Source of the DNA: Miniimonas arenae
GTDB lineage: Bacteria; Actinomycetota; Actinomycetes; Actinomycetales; Beutenbergiaceae
Assembly: GCF_006351005.1 (NCBI RefSeq)
Contig: NZ_VENP01000009.1
Location: 17,742-81,741 of the forward strand
Direction: 5' to 3'
Length of the DNA: 64,000 bases
The translations under genes were made by a program, and so were the position numbers. Positions 8,263 to 18,100 of the stretch are shown in pieces. Each line of letters opens with the position of its first letter. The first letter of the stretch is position 1. The notes under the pieces were generated by a model. It was not told the origin of the DNA, ran no database searches, and was given only the letters and a program-made list of their open reading frames with translations.

Positions 8263-10338
8263 ATGAGCGAGGCAACGATGCCCGTCAGAACAGACCGTGT
8301 CCGCAACGTCGCCCTCGTGGGGCACGCAGGGAGCGGCACCACCACGCTGGCCGAGGCGATGCTCGTCGCCTCGGGCGCCCGCACGAGAGCGGGTCGGGTC
8401 GAGGACGGCACCACCGTCTGCGACCACGACGCGGAGGAGATCGCGCGCGGCTCCTCGGTGACCCTCGCCGTCGCCGATCTCGCGTGGACCCCGCCCGGGG
8501 GCGAGCCGCACCACGTCACCCTGCTGGACACGCCCGGCAGCCCGGACTTCGCGGGTGCGGCCGACGCCGCGCTCGCCGTCGCCGACCTCGCGCTGCTGGC
8601 CGTGTCCGCCGTCGACGGCGTGCAGCCGGGCACCCTCGCCGCATGGCGGCGGGCGGCGGAGCTGGACCTGCCCGTGATCGCGGTGATCACGAAGGAGGAC
8701 AAGCAGCGGGCCGACTTCCACACCGTGCTCGTGCAGCTGCGCGAGCTCGCGGCCGGCAGCGGGATGGCCGTGGTGCCGCTCGAGCTGCCGCTGGGGGAGG
8801 AGTCCGCGCTGCACGGCCTCGCGGACGTCCTCACCGACACCGGCGTGGAGTACGACGGCGCAGGTCACCACACCGTGGCCGTCCCGGCCGACGTGGAGCA
8901 GGAGGAGCGCGCCCTGCACGAGGAGGTCGCCGAGGAGATCGTGTCCCACGACGACGCGCAGCTCGAGCGCTACCTCGACGGCGACGAGCCCGCGGCCGCC
9001 GAGCTCGAGGCGACGCTGCGCCGCGAGGTCGCCGCACGGGAGGCGCTCCCGGTGCTGCTCGTCTCGGCGCAGACCGGGGTGGGGGTGGCCGAGCTGCTCG
9101 CCTACGTCTGCGAGCTCGCACCCAGCCCGGCCGACCGGCCCGCACGGGTCGTGCTCGGCCGCGGCGAGGACGCCGTGCTGCAGGAGGTCGTCGCGGACCC
9201 CGACGGCGAGCTCGTGCTCCAGGTCTTCCGCACCCTCACGGACCCGTTCGTCGGGCTCGTCTCGTTCGTCAAGGTGCTCTCGGGGTCGGTGCGGGGGAGC
9301 GCGCACCTCGTCAACGCCGCGACCGGGGCGACCGAGCGCGTGCACGCGCCCTTCCGCCTGCGCGGGGCCGAGCACCTGCCGACCGACGCCGTCGTGGCCG
9401 GGCAGATCGTCGGGGTCGCCAAGCTCACCGACTCCCCGACCGGCAGCCTGCTGGCGGCCAACCCCGGCACCGCCCGGCCCCTGCTGCCGACGCCGCCCAC
9501 ACCGGGCTACGCCGTCGCGCTCGTGCCCGAGCGGCCGGGCGACGAGGAGCGCCTGCCGACCGCGCTGGCGCGGCTCGTCGCGGCGGACCCGACGCTCGTC
9601 GTCGACCGCCCCGACGGGCAGACGGTGCTGCGCGGGCTCGGCGACCAGCACGTGGCCGTGGCGGTCGAGCGGATGGCGCGCCTGCTCGGCGTGCAGGTGC
9701 GCACCGAGCCGGTCCAGGTGGCCTACACGGAGACCATCGCGCGTGAGGTCGAGGTCGAGGGGCGGCTGAAGAAGCAGTCCGGCGGCCACGGGCAGTTCGC
9801 CGTCGTCCAGCTGCGCGTCTCGCCGCTCGCCCGCGGCGAGGGTCTGCGGTTCGTCGACCGGGTGGTCGGTGGGTCCGTGCCCCGGCAGTTCATCCCGGCC
9901 GTCGAGCGTGGCGTGCAGGACGCGATGGCCGGCGGCGGTCCGCGCGGCCACCGCGTGGTCGACCTCCAGGTCGAGCTGCTGGACGGCAAGGCGCACTCGG
10001 TGGACTCCTCCGAGATGGCGTTTCGCACCGCGGCGGCGAGCGGGGTGCGTGCGGCGCTCGAGCAGGGCGGCAGCGTGCTGCTCGAGCCGATGGTCGCGCT
10101 CACCGTGCGTGCGCCGCTGGACGTGCAGGGCGACGTGATGGGCGACATCGCGGCGCGCCGCGGCCAGGTGACCGGCACGTCGATGAGCGAGGACGGCGGG
10201 GACGTCGTGGTCACGGCGCGGGTGCCTGCGAGCGAGCTCGACCGCTACCTGCTCGACCTGCGCGCCATGACGCACGGGCGTGGGGAGATGGTGACCGAGC
10301 CGGCCGGCTACGAGGTGTCCACCGCACAGGCGGGGTGA
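8263..10338 (+). CDS. EF-G2-like translation factor paralogue with altered G1 motif
   Basis: This 691-residue EF-G paralogue fits the actinobacterial EF-G2 (Rv0120c-like) class. The G domain has DTPGSPDF (G3), and the C-terminal part has KKQSGGHGQFAVVQLRV, SVPRQFIPAVERGVQ and LDGKAHSVDSSEMAF (domains IV-V). The P-loop reads GHAGSGTT (residues 20-27): the lysine expected at position 26 is threonine. G4 reads TKED (143-146) instead of NKxD; TKLD is common in EF-G2, so this part is less surprising. GTP binding may be weak or lost. Start ATG 8263 has GGAGGT 4 nt upstream. A TAGCCT box at 8227-8232 suggests a short leader. Confidence 0.88.
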   Translation: MSEATMPVRTDRVRNVALVGHAGSGTTTLAEAMLVASGARTRAGRVEDGTTVCDHDAEEIARGSSVTLAVADLAWTPPGGEPHHVTLLDTPGSPDFAGAADAALAVADLALLAVSAVDGVQPGTLAAWRRAAELDLPVIAVITKEDKQRADFHTVLVQLRELAAGSGMAVVPLELPLGEESALHGLADVLTDTGVEYDGAGHHTVAVPADVEQEERALHEEVAEEIVSHDDAQLERYLDGDEPAAAELEATLRREVAAREALPVLLVSAQTGVGVAELLAYVCELAPSPADRPARVVLGRGEDAVLQEVVADPDGELVLQVFRTLTDPFVGLVSFVKVLSGSVRGSAHLVNAATGATERVHAPFRLRGAEHLPTDAVVAGQIVGVAKLTDSPTGSLLAANPGTARPLLPTPPTPGYAVALVPERPGDEERLPTALARLVAADPTLVVDRPDGQTVLRGLGDQHVAVAVERMARLLGVQVRTEPVQVAYTETIAREVEVEGRLKKQSGGHGQFAVVQLRVSPLARGEGLRFVDRVVGGSVPRQFIPAVERGVQDAMAGGGPRGHRVVDLQVELLDGKAHSVDSSEMAFRTAAASGVRAALEQGGSVLLEPMVALTVRAPLDVQGDVMGDIAARRGQVTGTSMSEDGGDVVVTARVPASELDRYLLDLRAMTHGRGEMVTEPAGYEVSTAQAG

Positions 10339-10372
10339 CCGGCTCGGGCTGCGGCGTCCGGGCAAAGAAGGG

Positions 10373-10406
10373 CTGGCCCGTCGGCAGGGGGCGGTCGACG
10401 GGCCAG
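10373..10406 (+). terminator. hairpin terminator after the EF-G2-like gene
   Basis: A 10-bp perfect stem, CTGGCCCGTC (10373-10382) with GACGGGCCAG (10397-10406), has a 14-nt loop. It lies 35 bp after the stop at 10338 and before the next operon's promoter. Confidence 0.7.
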
Positions 10407-10488
10407 CTGGCGGAAACCATACCTCACCCGGAAGGGTGGCGCGCCCCCGTCTTCGGCGGCGCGCCGAGCTCGCTCGATGCGCCGCCGT

Positions 10489-10494
10489 TAGGCT
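10489..10494 (+). promoter_or_regulatory. -10 box of a probable leaderless promoter
   Basis: TAGGCT lies 8 nt before ATG 10503 and no Shine-Dalgarno sequence is visible, so transcription probably starts at or just before the start codon. Confidence 0.5.
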
Positions 10495-10502
10495 TCGCTG
10501 CG

Positions 10503-11234
10503 ATGTCCCACGTCACCCTGCCCGAGGCGCCCGCGCCGTTGCCGCCGGTCGAACCCGCGCCCGACGGCGTGCGCTCGCTCGTGCGGCGCGTGCTGCGGTC
10601 GCGCTGGACGTGGGTCACGATCGCCGCCGTCGTGCTCGTGGTTCTCGTGATCGGCCTGCTCGGCGGCTGGCGCCGGGTCGCGCCCGAGGGGCTGCCCGAG
10701 GTCGCACCGGGCGAGGAGGTCGACCTCGGCCAGTTCCGGATCGCGGCGACGGGCTGGACGGTCTACGAGCACGTCGACACCTGGGATCCGGACGAGGTGA
10801 CGCCGATGCTCGCGCTCGGCCTCACGGTGACGAACACCGGCGGGTACACGGCCAGCCTGCCCCTGTCGATGTTCGAGCTGCCCGGCGTCGCGGTCGACAC
10901 CGCCACGGGCGAGACGCACCGGTCCGGCGAGCTGGACGCGACCTGGACGCTCGCGCCCGACGTCACGCTCGACGTCGTCGTGCTCTACGAGATGCTCGAC
11001 GGCGCGCAGCCGCCGAGCGGGGACGACCCGCTCGAGCTGGTGCTCGTCGAGTACGACTACCACCCGCACGCGCTCAACGGCGAGGAGGGCTGGTGGCCCG
11101 TGCAGGCGGTCGGCACCGTGGCGCTGCCACGCGACGACGCCGTGGCGGAGACGATGACCGCGGCCCTGGCGCGCGAGCTCGCCGGCGACGACGCCGGCAC
11201 CGACGCGGACGACGCAGCCGGGAGCGACGGATGA
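10503..11234 (+). CDS. single-pass extracytoplasmic protein, first of a three-gene operon
   Basis: This 243-residue protein has a short Pro-rich cytoplasmic N-terminus, one membrane helix (about 38-57) and an extracellular beta-rich domain with the phrase MLALGLTVTNTGGYTASLPL. Domains with such a 'v.V.NtG' strand are typical of DUF4352-like immunoglobulin folds; I infer that fold but do not claim the family. The C-terminus is acidic (Asp/Ala-rich). The next gene starts in its stop codon (ATGA), so the three proteins are translationally coupled and probably form one envelope complex. Function unknown. Confidence 0.75.
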   Translation: MSHVTLPEAPAPLPPVEPAPDGVRSLVRRVLRSRWTWVTIAAVVLVVLVIGLLGGWRRVAPEGLPEVAPGEEVDLGQFRIAATGWTVYEHVDTWDPDEVTPMLALGLTVTNTGGYTASLPLSMFELPGVAVDTATGETHRSGELDATWTLAPDVTLDVVVLYEMLDGAQPPSGDDPLELVLVEYDYHPHALNGEEGWWPVQAVGTVALPRDDAVAETMTAALARELAGDDAGTDADDAAGSDG

Positions 11235-11869
11235 CCACCGCGACCCAGCCCGAGGCCCAGCCCGAGTCCCAGCCCGGCGCCAGCTCGCGCCGTCCCGCCG
11301 GGGCGAGGGTCGCCGTCGTCGCCGTGCTGGCGGCGCTCGTGCTCGGCCTCGGCTGGTTCCAGGGCAACCGGCCGGACGCGGTCGGCACCCGGGAGGTGCC
11401 CGGCGTCCTCGACGAGCCGGTCGACGCCGCCGGCGCCCGCATCGTGGTCGGCGCACCGCACCAGGCGGACGTCGTGCGCGTCACGAACGACTTCGACACG
11501 ACGACCGAGCTCACCACGCCGGGCACGTTCCTGCTCGTGCGAGTGGCGTACCAGGGGGTCAGCCGACCCGTCGGGATGAAGAGGGTCGCGTTCCAGGCCG
11601 CCGACGGGCGCGTCTTCTACCCCGACGACCGTCAGCCGACGCCCTGGATCCTCGACGCGCAGGTGGGCCAGTGGTGGTTCACGGAGGTCGTGCTCGAGCT
11701 GCCGGCCGACGCCGTCGGCGACGGCCTCGTCGTCGTCATGCCGGAGAGTCCGACCACGGGCCTGCCGCTCGAGGTGGCGGTGGTGCCCGTGACCGACGCC
11801 GACATCGTCCGCGAGGACGGCCCGGTCGACGTGATCGAGCCGCAGTGGGTCCTCGAGGAGGAGGAGTGA
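11231..11869 (+). CDS. single-pass extracytoplasmic DUF4352-like protein
   Basis: This 212-residue protein has a disordered Gln/Glu/Pro-rich N-terminus, one membrane helix (about 27-43) and a secreted-side domain. The phrase TPGTFLLVRVAYQGVSRPVG and later WWFTEVVLELPADA follow the pattern of DUF4352-like beta-sandwiches. It starts at ATG 11231 overlapping the previous stop by ATGA, and its own stop overlaps the next start by GTGA. It has no enzyme motif. The acidic tail (VLEEEE) also supplies the purine-rich site for the next gene. Confidence 0.75.
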   Translation: MTTATQPEAQPESQPGASSRRPAGARVAVVAVLAALVLGLGWFQGNRPDAVGTREVPGVLDEPVDAAGARIVVGAPHQADVVRVTNDFDTTTELTTPGTFLLVRVAYQGVSRPVGMKRVAFQAADGRVFYPDDRQPTPWILDAQVGQWWFTEVVLELPADAVGDGLVVVMPESPTTGLPLEVAVVPVTDADIVREDGPVDVIEPQWVLEEEE

Positions 11870-12459
11870 CCGAGACCCTGACCCCGCCGGGGGCTGCGGC
11901 GCGGCGTTCCCCTGGCCGCGGCCGCACCGCGCTCGTCGCTTTCCTGTCGATCCTCGGCATCGTCGCGGGCGCGGTGAGCATCGCCTGGACGCCGGTGGAG
12001 AGCTGGCTCAACACCAACGGCGTGCGTCGCACGCCGATCGGCGACGACGGCGTCGGCTGGATCGGGTCGTTCGGCCTGCGGCTGGACTCGGTGGCGCCCG
12101 CCCAGACGGTGGTCGGCCCCTACGACGAGTGGACGGTCCCGGACGGCTTCACCGCGTGGATCGTCACGATCGCCATCGTCGGTCTGCCACCCGAGGAGGA
12201 CGACGGGTCCTACCCCGAGGGCGAGATCAGCGGCTCGGCCGACCTCCTCGTGCACGCCGACGACGGCAACGCCTACTCCCAGCCGTCCTACCTCCCCTCG
12301 GGACTCACCTCCGAGGGTTCCCTCATGTACCTGCCGAGCGAGCTGGGTTCGTTCGAGCAGATCGTCGTGATGGCTGACGGCGTGCGTCCGGTCACGGTCG
12401 ACGTGGTCCCGCGGTATCCCTCGAACCCCTACTGGTCGTTCCCCGTCCCGGAGAGCTGA
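11866..12459 (+). CDS. single-pass extracytoplasmic protein, last of the three-gene operon
   Basis: This 197-residue protein starts at GTG 11866 within GAGGAGGAGGAGTGA, so start and stop overlap. One membrane helix lies at about 22-42; the rest (PVESWLNTNGVRR, then a beta-rich acidic domain) should face outside. The family is not recognised. Its last 31 bp overlap the tail of the convergent membrane-protein gene, so each mRNA end is antisense to the other. Confidence 0.72.
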   Translation: MTETLTPPGAAARRSPGRGRTALVAFLSILGIVAGAVSIAWTPVESWLNTNGVRRTPIGDDGVGWIGSFGLRLDSVAPAQTVVGPYDEWTVPDGFTAWIVTIAIVGLPPEEDDGSYPEGEISGSADLLVHADDGNAYSQPSYLPSGLTSEGSLMYLPSELGSFEQIVVMADGVRPVTVDVVPRYPSNPYWSFPVPES

Positions 12460-14072
12460 GCCGGCGGGACACCGATCGGCTGGACGACCTCGACCTGCGC
12501 GTTCTCGAGCGTCTGGCCGAGGCTCGGTGGCCGCCCCTGGGTGAGGCCTCGCTGGAGCGCCGTCCCGAGCCCCGCGAGCCGAAGGGCTCGGTCCGCCGCC
12601 GCGGCGACGACCGCCACCGTGAGCGTCAGGGTCACGACCGTGATGCACGCCTCGACCAGCACCGAGACCGGCCCCCAGTCGGAGCGGCGTGTCAGCGGCA
12701 GGAGCTCCGCGAGCCACCAGATCGGGTACTGGACCTGCTGCACCAGCAGGAACGCGACGCAGTACACGAGCACCGGGACAGGTCCGAGGGCGAGGACGAG
12801 TCCGCCCGCTCCGCCGAGCGCGTCCCAGCGGCCCTCGGGCTCGGTCAAGCGGGCCCATGAGCGCTCCAGACGCGCGAGGTCCGTGCCGCGTCCGGTACCG
12901 CGGCGCAGGCGGACCACGCTCGTGACGCGCTGCTGCGCGGCGGACGTCAGTCGCGCGGCGCGCTCGGCGACGCCGGCGACGTCGCCGAAGCGGGAGCCGT
13001 AGACGATCGCGGCGAGCGCGAGCCACACGAGGGGCACGACCAGCCCGGCGACGACGGCGCCGACGAGCACCCCGCCCGCGGTGGCGAGCGCGCCGACCAC
13101 ACCCGTGACGTCGGGCAGGCCCAGCCCGGTCCACCACGCCGACACGGCGTGCACGACGGCGCGCTCGGACCACCAGGTGCCGAACTCGTCCTGGATCGCC
13201 GAGAGCGAGACGACGGCGAGCACGATCCAGACGATCTCGGCGTACGCCACGAGGACCCGCAGCACGCCGGCCAGCACGCGGGCCGGGAGCCCGGCCGGCT
13301 GCCCGCTCGACTCGCGCGCGTTCTTCCAGCGATCGAGCAGCCACGCACCGCCGACCCGGAGCAGGAACGCGACGGCCACGATCACCAGGACCGTGACCGA
13401 CAGACTGTCCGGGATTCTGTCACCGGCGTCACCGGGGTCGTCCAGGCTCCACAGGGCCGTGCTGAACGCCTGGTCGAGGTACTCCAGTCGCTGCGCACGC
13501 AGCGAACCGTCCTGCTCGTAGATGAGCAGGTAGATGAGGAGGGCGCTGCCGAGCACACCGAGGCCGCCCGCGGACGCCGTGCGGTCGGCCCGTCGGCCCA
13601 CCAGCAGCAGCATCGCGGCGACCGTGCCGAACGCGACGGCCGGGGCGAGCGCGAAGACGAGGATGCCCAGCACGGCGTCCACGCCCGCGAGGGTCGGCGC
13701 GAGGTAGATCGCGATCCGCTCGCGCAGCGCGAGCCCCACGGTCGCGACGGCGAGCAGGGGCAGTCCGTAGTGCAGCAGGATCCGGCCGGCCGTCGAGACG
13801 AGCGCGCGCGCCTCCGCGGCGGCGGTCGCGACTGCTCCGCGCGGGGGCGCGGCGGGCCCGGGCCCGAGGTCCGAGGCGTCGGGCTCGCCGTCGGGCGCGG
13901 TGCTGTGCGGGGCGTCCGGCCGAGGTGGGACGACGGGAGGGGCGGGCTCGCCGTCGGGCGCGGTGCTGTGTGGGGCGTCCGGCCGAGGTGGGACGACGGG
14001 AGGGGCGGGCTCGCCGTCGGGCGCTGGAACCTGGCGAGCGTCCGGCCGCGGCGGGACCACGGGGTCGCTCAC
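12429..14072 (-). CDS. polytopic membrane protein with Pro-rich tandem-repeat N-terminus
   Basis: This 547-residue protein starts at GTG 14072. Residues 1-70 contain a 21-residue repeat built on VVPPRPDAPHSTAPDGEPA. About nine hydrophobic segments follow between about 95 and 510, with a charged loop RRGTGRGTDLARLERSWARL near 390. No transporter or enzyme motif is recognised. The start codon overlaps the stop of the upstream hydrolase gene (GTGA), so the two are coexpressed. VVPPRP also recurs in the FHA protein at 45658-47133, suggesting a shared binding partner for this short motif. Confidence 0.72.
   Translation of the reverse strand: MSDPVVPPRPDARQVPAPDGEPAPPVVPPRPDAPHSTAPDGEPAPPVVPPRPDAPHSTAPDGEPDASDLGPGPAAPPRGAVATAAAEARALVSTAGRILLHYGLPLLAVATVGLALRERIAIYLAPTLAGVDAVLGILVFALAPAVAFGTVAAMLLLVGRRADRTASAGGLGVLGSALLIYLLIYEQDGSLRAQRLEYLDQAFSTALWSLDDPGDAGDRIPDSLSVTVLVIVAVAFLLRVGGAWLLDRWKNARESSGQPAGLPARVLAGVLRVLVAYAEIVWIVLAVVSLSAIQDEFGTWWSERAVVHAVSAWWTGLGLPDVTGVVGALATAGGVLVGAVVAGLVVPLVWLALAAIVYGSRFGDVAGVAERAARLTSAAQQRVTSVVRLRRGTGRGTDLARLERSWARLTEPEGRWDALGGAGGLVLALGPVPVLVYCVAFLLVQQVQYPIWWLAELLPLTRRSDWGPVSVLVEACITVVTLTLTVAVVAAAADRALRLAGLGTALQRGLTQGRPPSLGQTLENAQVEVVQPIGVPPAQLSGTGNDQ
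13881..14060. repeat. 63-bp in-frame tandem repeat
   Basis: GGGCTCGCCG recurs at 13881, 13944 and 14007, exactly 63 bp apart. Two units are nearly identical and the third diverges near the gene's 5' end. It encodes the 21-residue Pro-rich repeat of the membrane protein. Copy number could vary between strains without a frameshift. Confidence 0.85.
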
Positions 14073-15058
14073 GTGGTGCCCGGACCGTCGTCGAGGCGCG
14101 ACGCGATCCAGCGCAGCACGGTGTCCTCGTACTCGGCACGGGGTCGGGGTGCGGAGAGGGCGAGGTCGTGCAGGCCGCCCGGCACCGTGCGCAGCGTGAC
14201 GTCGCGAGCGAGGTGCGGCACCACGCGCCACATGTGGCGCACGTCGAGCACCGTGTCCGTGGAGCGCAGCTCCGCGGGGCTCGGCCGTCGCCCGGCGACG
14301 CCGCCGCTGCGGCTCGACGTGCACAGGAGCACCGGGAGGTCGAGGCGGAGTCCGCGCGCGACCTCGTGGTGGGCGCGGCGGATCGCGAGGAGCCAGCCGG
14401 CCCGCACGGGGAACCCCTCGACGGGCTTGAGCGTGAGGTCGAAGTCCCACGCCCCGCCCGTGCTCGCGTGGATCGACCGGCCGTAGTCGCTGCCGAGGCT
14501 GGCGACGACCCGCTCGGGTGCTCGGCTGGAGACCGCGGCGGCCAGCGGCGTGCTCGTGAGGCGGCGCAGCGCGGTGTCGTTGACGTCGAACCAGGGGCTG
14601 TTGAGGACGAGCGCGTCGACGGCGCCCGCGTTCCGCTGGACGAACAGGGACGTCACGAGGCCGCCGGTGGAGTGCCCGAGGAGGACCACCTGCTCGTGCC
14701 CCTCCGCGCGGATCACGGCGAGGGCGGCGAGCAGCTCCTCGTCGTACTCGGCGAGGTCGCGCACGTCGCCGGGCAAATGGCCCGGGCGCAGCGACCGGCC
14801 GTACCGGCGCAGGTCGAGCGCGTAGAAGTCCAGCGCGCCGCCCTCGGCGATCCGTCGGGCGTGCTCGGCCTGGAAGAAGTAGTCCGAGAACCCGTGCACG
14901 TACAGCACGGCGCGGCGGTGCGTGGGGTCGCCGAGCCGGACGAGGGTCGCCTCGAGGTCCTGTGCGCCGCGGGCGTCGGGGCGCAGGGGGAGGCTCGCGC
15001 TGCGGAAGTCGCCGCCGAGCAGGTCGGGTCCGTAGGTCGTCGCCGGAGGGAGCGCCAT
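14069..15058 (-). CDS. alpha/beta hydrolase (serine lipase/peptidase-like)
   Basis: This 329-residue hydrolase has YVHGFSDYFFQAEH (oxyanion region), FYALDLRRYGRSLRPG and GHSTGGLV with the nucleophile Ser, then a cap and a C-terminal His in VPGGLHDLAL. This resembles monoacylglycerol-lipase/lysophospholipase folds; the substrate is unknown. No signal peptide is seen. ATG 15058 is chosen as the first start before the conserved region; no clear ribosome site is visible. It is divergent from the NRPS gene by 117 bp and coupled by GTGA to the membrane protein downstream. Confidence 0.85.
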   Translation of the reverse strand: MALPPATTYGPDLLGGDFRSASLPLRPDARGAQDLEATLVRLGDPTHRRAVLYVHGFSDYFFQAEHARRIAEGGALDFYALDLRRYGRSLRPGHLPGDVRDLAEYDEELLAALAVIRAEGHEQVVLLGHSTGGLVTSLFVQRNAGAVDALVLNSPWFDVNDTALRRLTSTPLAAAVSSRAPERVVASLGSDYGRSIHASTGGAWDFDLTLKPVEGFPVRAGWLLAIRRAHHEVARGLRLDLPVLLCTSSRSGGVAGRRPSPAELRSTDTVLDVRHMWRVVPHLARDVTLRTVPGGLHDLALSAPRPRAEYEDTVLRWIASRLDDGPGTT

Positions 15059-15175
15059 GGACAGCGAGGGTACCGACGACCGGCCGGGGCGTCGCGCCGC
15101 GTGCGGTCCGACGGCCGGTCGCGACGCCGTTCGTTCACCTGGCTCCGGCACAATCGCCCCGACACGAGGAGAACG

Positions 15176-18100
15176 GTGACCCAGGAACCCCCGGCCACGG
15201 CCGGAACGGCGCTGCTCGACGCGACACCGCTCGCGCCCGCCCCGCGAACCCTGCTCGACGTGCTCCGCGCGACCGCGGCGGAGCACCCCGACGCCCCCGC
15301 ACTCGACGACGGCGGGGGGTTCGTCGGCGCCGGGAGTGGCGCTGCCGCGGGCCGTACCGGCCCGGACGGCGTCCCGGCCGTGCTCCCGCCGGGGATGTCG
15401 GGCGAGGTCGGCGAGCCGGCCACCGAGGATGCGCGCGCCTCCTATCTCACCTACACCGAGCTGCTCGACGTCGTGCTCGCCCGGGCGCAGGAGCTGCGCG
15501 CGGCGGGGGTGCGGCGCGGCGACCGCGTCGGTGTCCGGCTGCCCTCGGGGGACCGTTCGCTGTACGTCGAGATCCTCGCCGTGATCGCGGCGGGTGCGGC
15601 CTACGTGCCCGTCGACGCCGACGACCCGGAGGAGCGCGCGACGCTCGTGTTCCGCGAGGCCGACGTCGTGGGCGTCGTCGAGCGGCCCGGCACCCTGCGC
15701 CTGGTGCGCGGCACGCACGCGCTGACCGGCGCCGTCGCGGGGACGAGCGCGGGCGCGATCCAGCACGCAGCGCGCGCGGACGACGGCGAGCCCACCGTCG
15801 ACGACGACGCGTGGATCATCTTCACCTCCGGCTCGACCGGCACGCCCAAGGGCGTCGCGGTGAGCCACCGCAGCGCGGCCGCGTTCGTGGACGCCGAGGC
15901 CGACCTCTTCCTCGCGGGCGACCCGCTCGGACCGGGCGACCGGGTGCTGGCCGGTCTCTCGGTGGCGTTCGACGCGAGCTGCGAGGAGATGTGGCTCGCG
16001 TGGCGCAGCGGCGCGTGCCTCGTGCCCGCCCCGCGCGCGCTCGTCCGGTCCGGCGAGGACCTCGGGCCGTGGCTCGAGCGGCGCGGCATCACCGCCGTCT
16101 CCACGGTGCCCACCCTCGCGGCGCTGTGGCCCGCCGAGTCCATCGAGAACGTGCGCCTGCTCATCTTCGGCGGCGAGGCGTGCCCGCCCGAGCTCGCCGC
16201 GCGTCTGGTCGGGGAGGGCCGTGAGGTCTGGAACACCTACGGGCCCACCGAGGCGACCGTCGTCGCGTGCGCCGCGCCGCTCGACGGAGCCGGCCCCGTA
16301 CGGATCGGGCTGCCGCTCGCGGGCTGGTCGCTCGCCGTCGTGAACCGCGAGGGCGCGCTCGTCGGCGACGGCGAGGTCGGCGAGCTGGTGATCGGCGGCG
16401 TCGGGCTCGCGCGCTACCTCGACCCCGCGAAGGACGCCGAGAAGTACGCGCCGCTGCCGGCGCTGGGCTGGGAGCGCGCCTACCGCTCGGGCGACCTCGT
16501 GCGTTACGAGCCCGAGGGGCTGCTCTTCGTCGGCCGCGCCGACGATCAGGTGAAGATCGGCGGTCGGCGCATCGAGCTCGGTGAGGTCGAGAACGCGCTT
16601 CAGCGTCTGCCCGGGGTGACGGGCGCCGCCGCGGCCGTGCGGCGCTCGGCGGCCGGGACCCCGCTGCTCGTGGGCTACCTCGCCGTCACCGACGCGTTCG
16701 AGCGGCAGGCCGCGCGGGCCGCGCTTGCCGCGGAGCTCCCCTCCGCGCTCGTGCCGCTGCTCGCCGTCGTTCCCGATCTCCCGACGCGCACCTCCGGCAA
16801 GGTCGACAAGGACGCGCTGCCCTGGCCGCTGCCCGGCGTCGGCGCCGGCGCAGAGGGCGGCGCCGCAGGTGTGCCCGCGGAGCACGCGTGGCTCGCCGAG
16901 CAGTGGGAGGCGGTGCTCGGCCTGCCCGTGCCGAGCGTGGACGCCGACTTCTTCGACCTCGGCGGCGGCTCGCTCGCGGCGGCGCAGCTCGTCTCGCGCC
17001 TGCGCACCCGGCTGCCCGAGGTCACCGTGGCCGACCTGTACGACCGGCCGCGGTTCGGCGCGATGGCCGCCATGGTCGGCGAGCTCGACGCGGAGCACGA
17101 CGGCGAGCCCGCCTCGTTCACCCGGCCCGCGCCCACGCCGCGGCGCACCCAGGTCCTGCAGACGCTGACGGCCGTCCCGCTGCTCGTGCTCCAGGGCGTG
17201 CGGTGGCTCATGTGGGTCCTGCTCGCGAGCAACCTCGTGGTGCTCGCCGGGCCGGACGCGCTGGGCCCCGACCTGCTGCCGGTCACGTCGTGGTGGGTGC
17301 TCGTGCCCGCGCTGCTCGTGCTCGGCACGCCGTGGGGCCGGATGGCGGTGGCCGCGGTGTCGGCGCGGCTGCTGCTCGCCGGGGTGCGTGCGGGGGACCA
17401 CCCACGCGGGGGGCAGGTGCACATGCGGCTCTGGCTCGCCGAGCAGATCGCCCACCAGGTCGACGCCGTGAGCCTCGCCGGCGCGCCCTGGGTGGTGATG
17501 TACGCGCGAGCGTTGGGCGCGAAGGTCGGCAGGCACGTCGTGCTGCACACGCTTCCGCCGGTCACGGGCATGCTCGAGGTGGGCGACGGCGCGTCGATCG
17601 AGCCCGAGGTCGACCTCGCCGGCTACTGGGTCGACGGCGAGACCGTCCGGATCGGGAGCATCGAGGTGGGCCGCGGCGCGACCGTCGGCGCCCGCAGCAC
17701 GCTCGCGCCCGGCGCCCGGATCGGCAAGGGCGCCCACGTGGCGCCCGGGTCGGCCGTCTTCGGCAAGGTGCGCGCGGGGACGACGTGGGGCGGGTCGCCC
17801 GCGATGCGGCTCGCCGACACCGGCGACGACTGGCCGCGGCACTCCCCGCCCTCGCACCAGGGCTGGCGCTGGGCGTACGCGGTGTCCGCCGTCGGGCTCG
17901 CGCTCCTGCCGCTGGTCTCGCTCGGCTCGGGGGGACTCCTCGTCGTCCACGGCGCGCGGGAGGCGCAGACGTGGGGCGAGCTCGCCGTCGCCGCCGTGCG
18001 GTGGCTCGTGCCCGCCACGCTGCTCGCGGGCGCGGTGTTCGCGGTGCTCGTCGTCGGGGCGGTGCGACTGCTCGCGATCGGGCTGGTGGCGGGCGACCAC

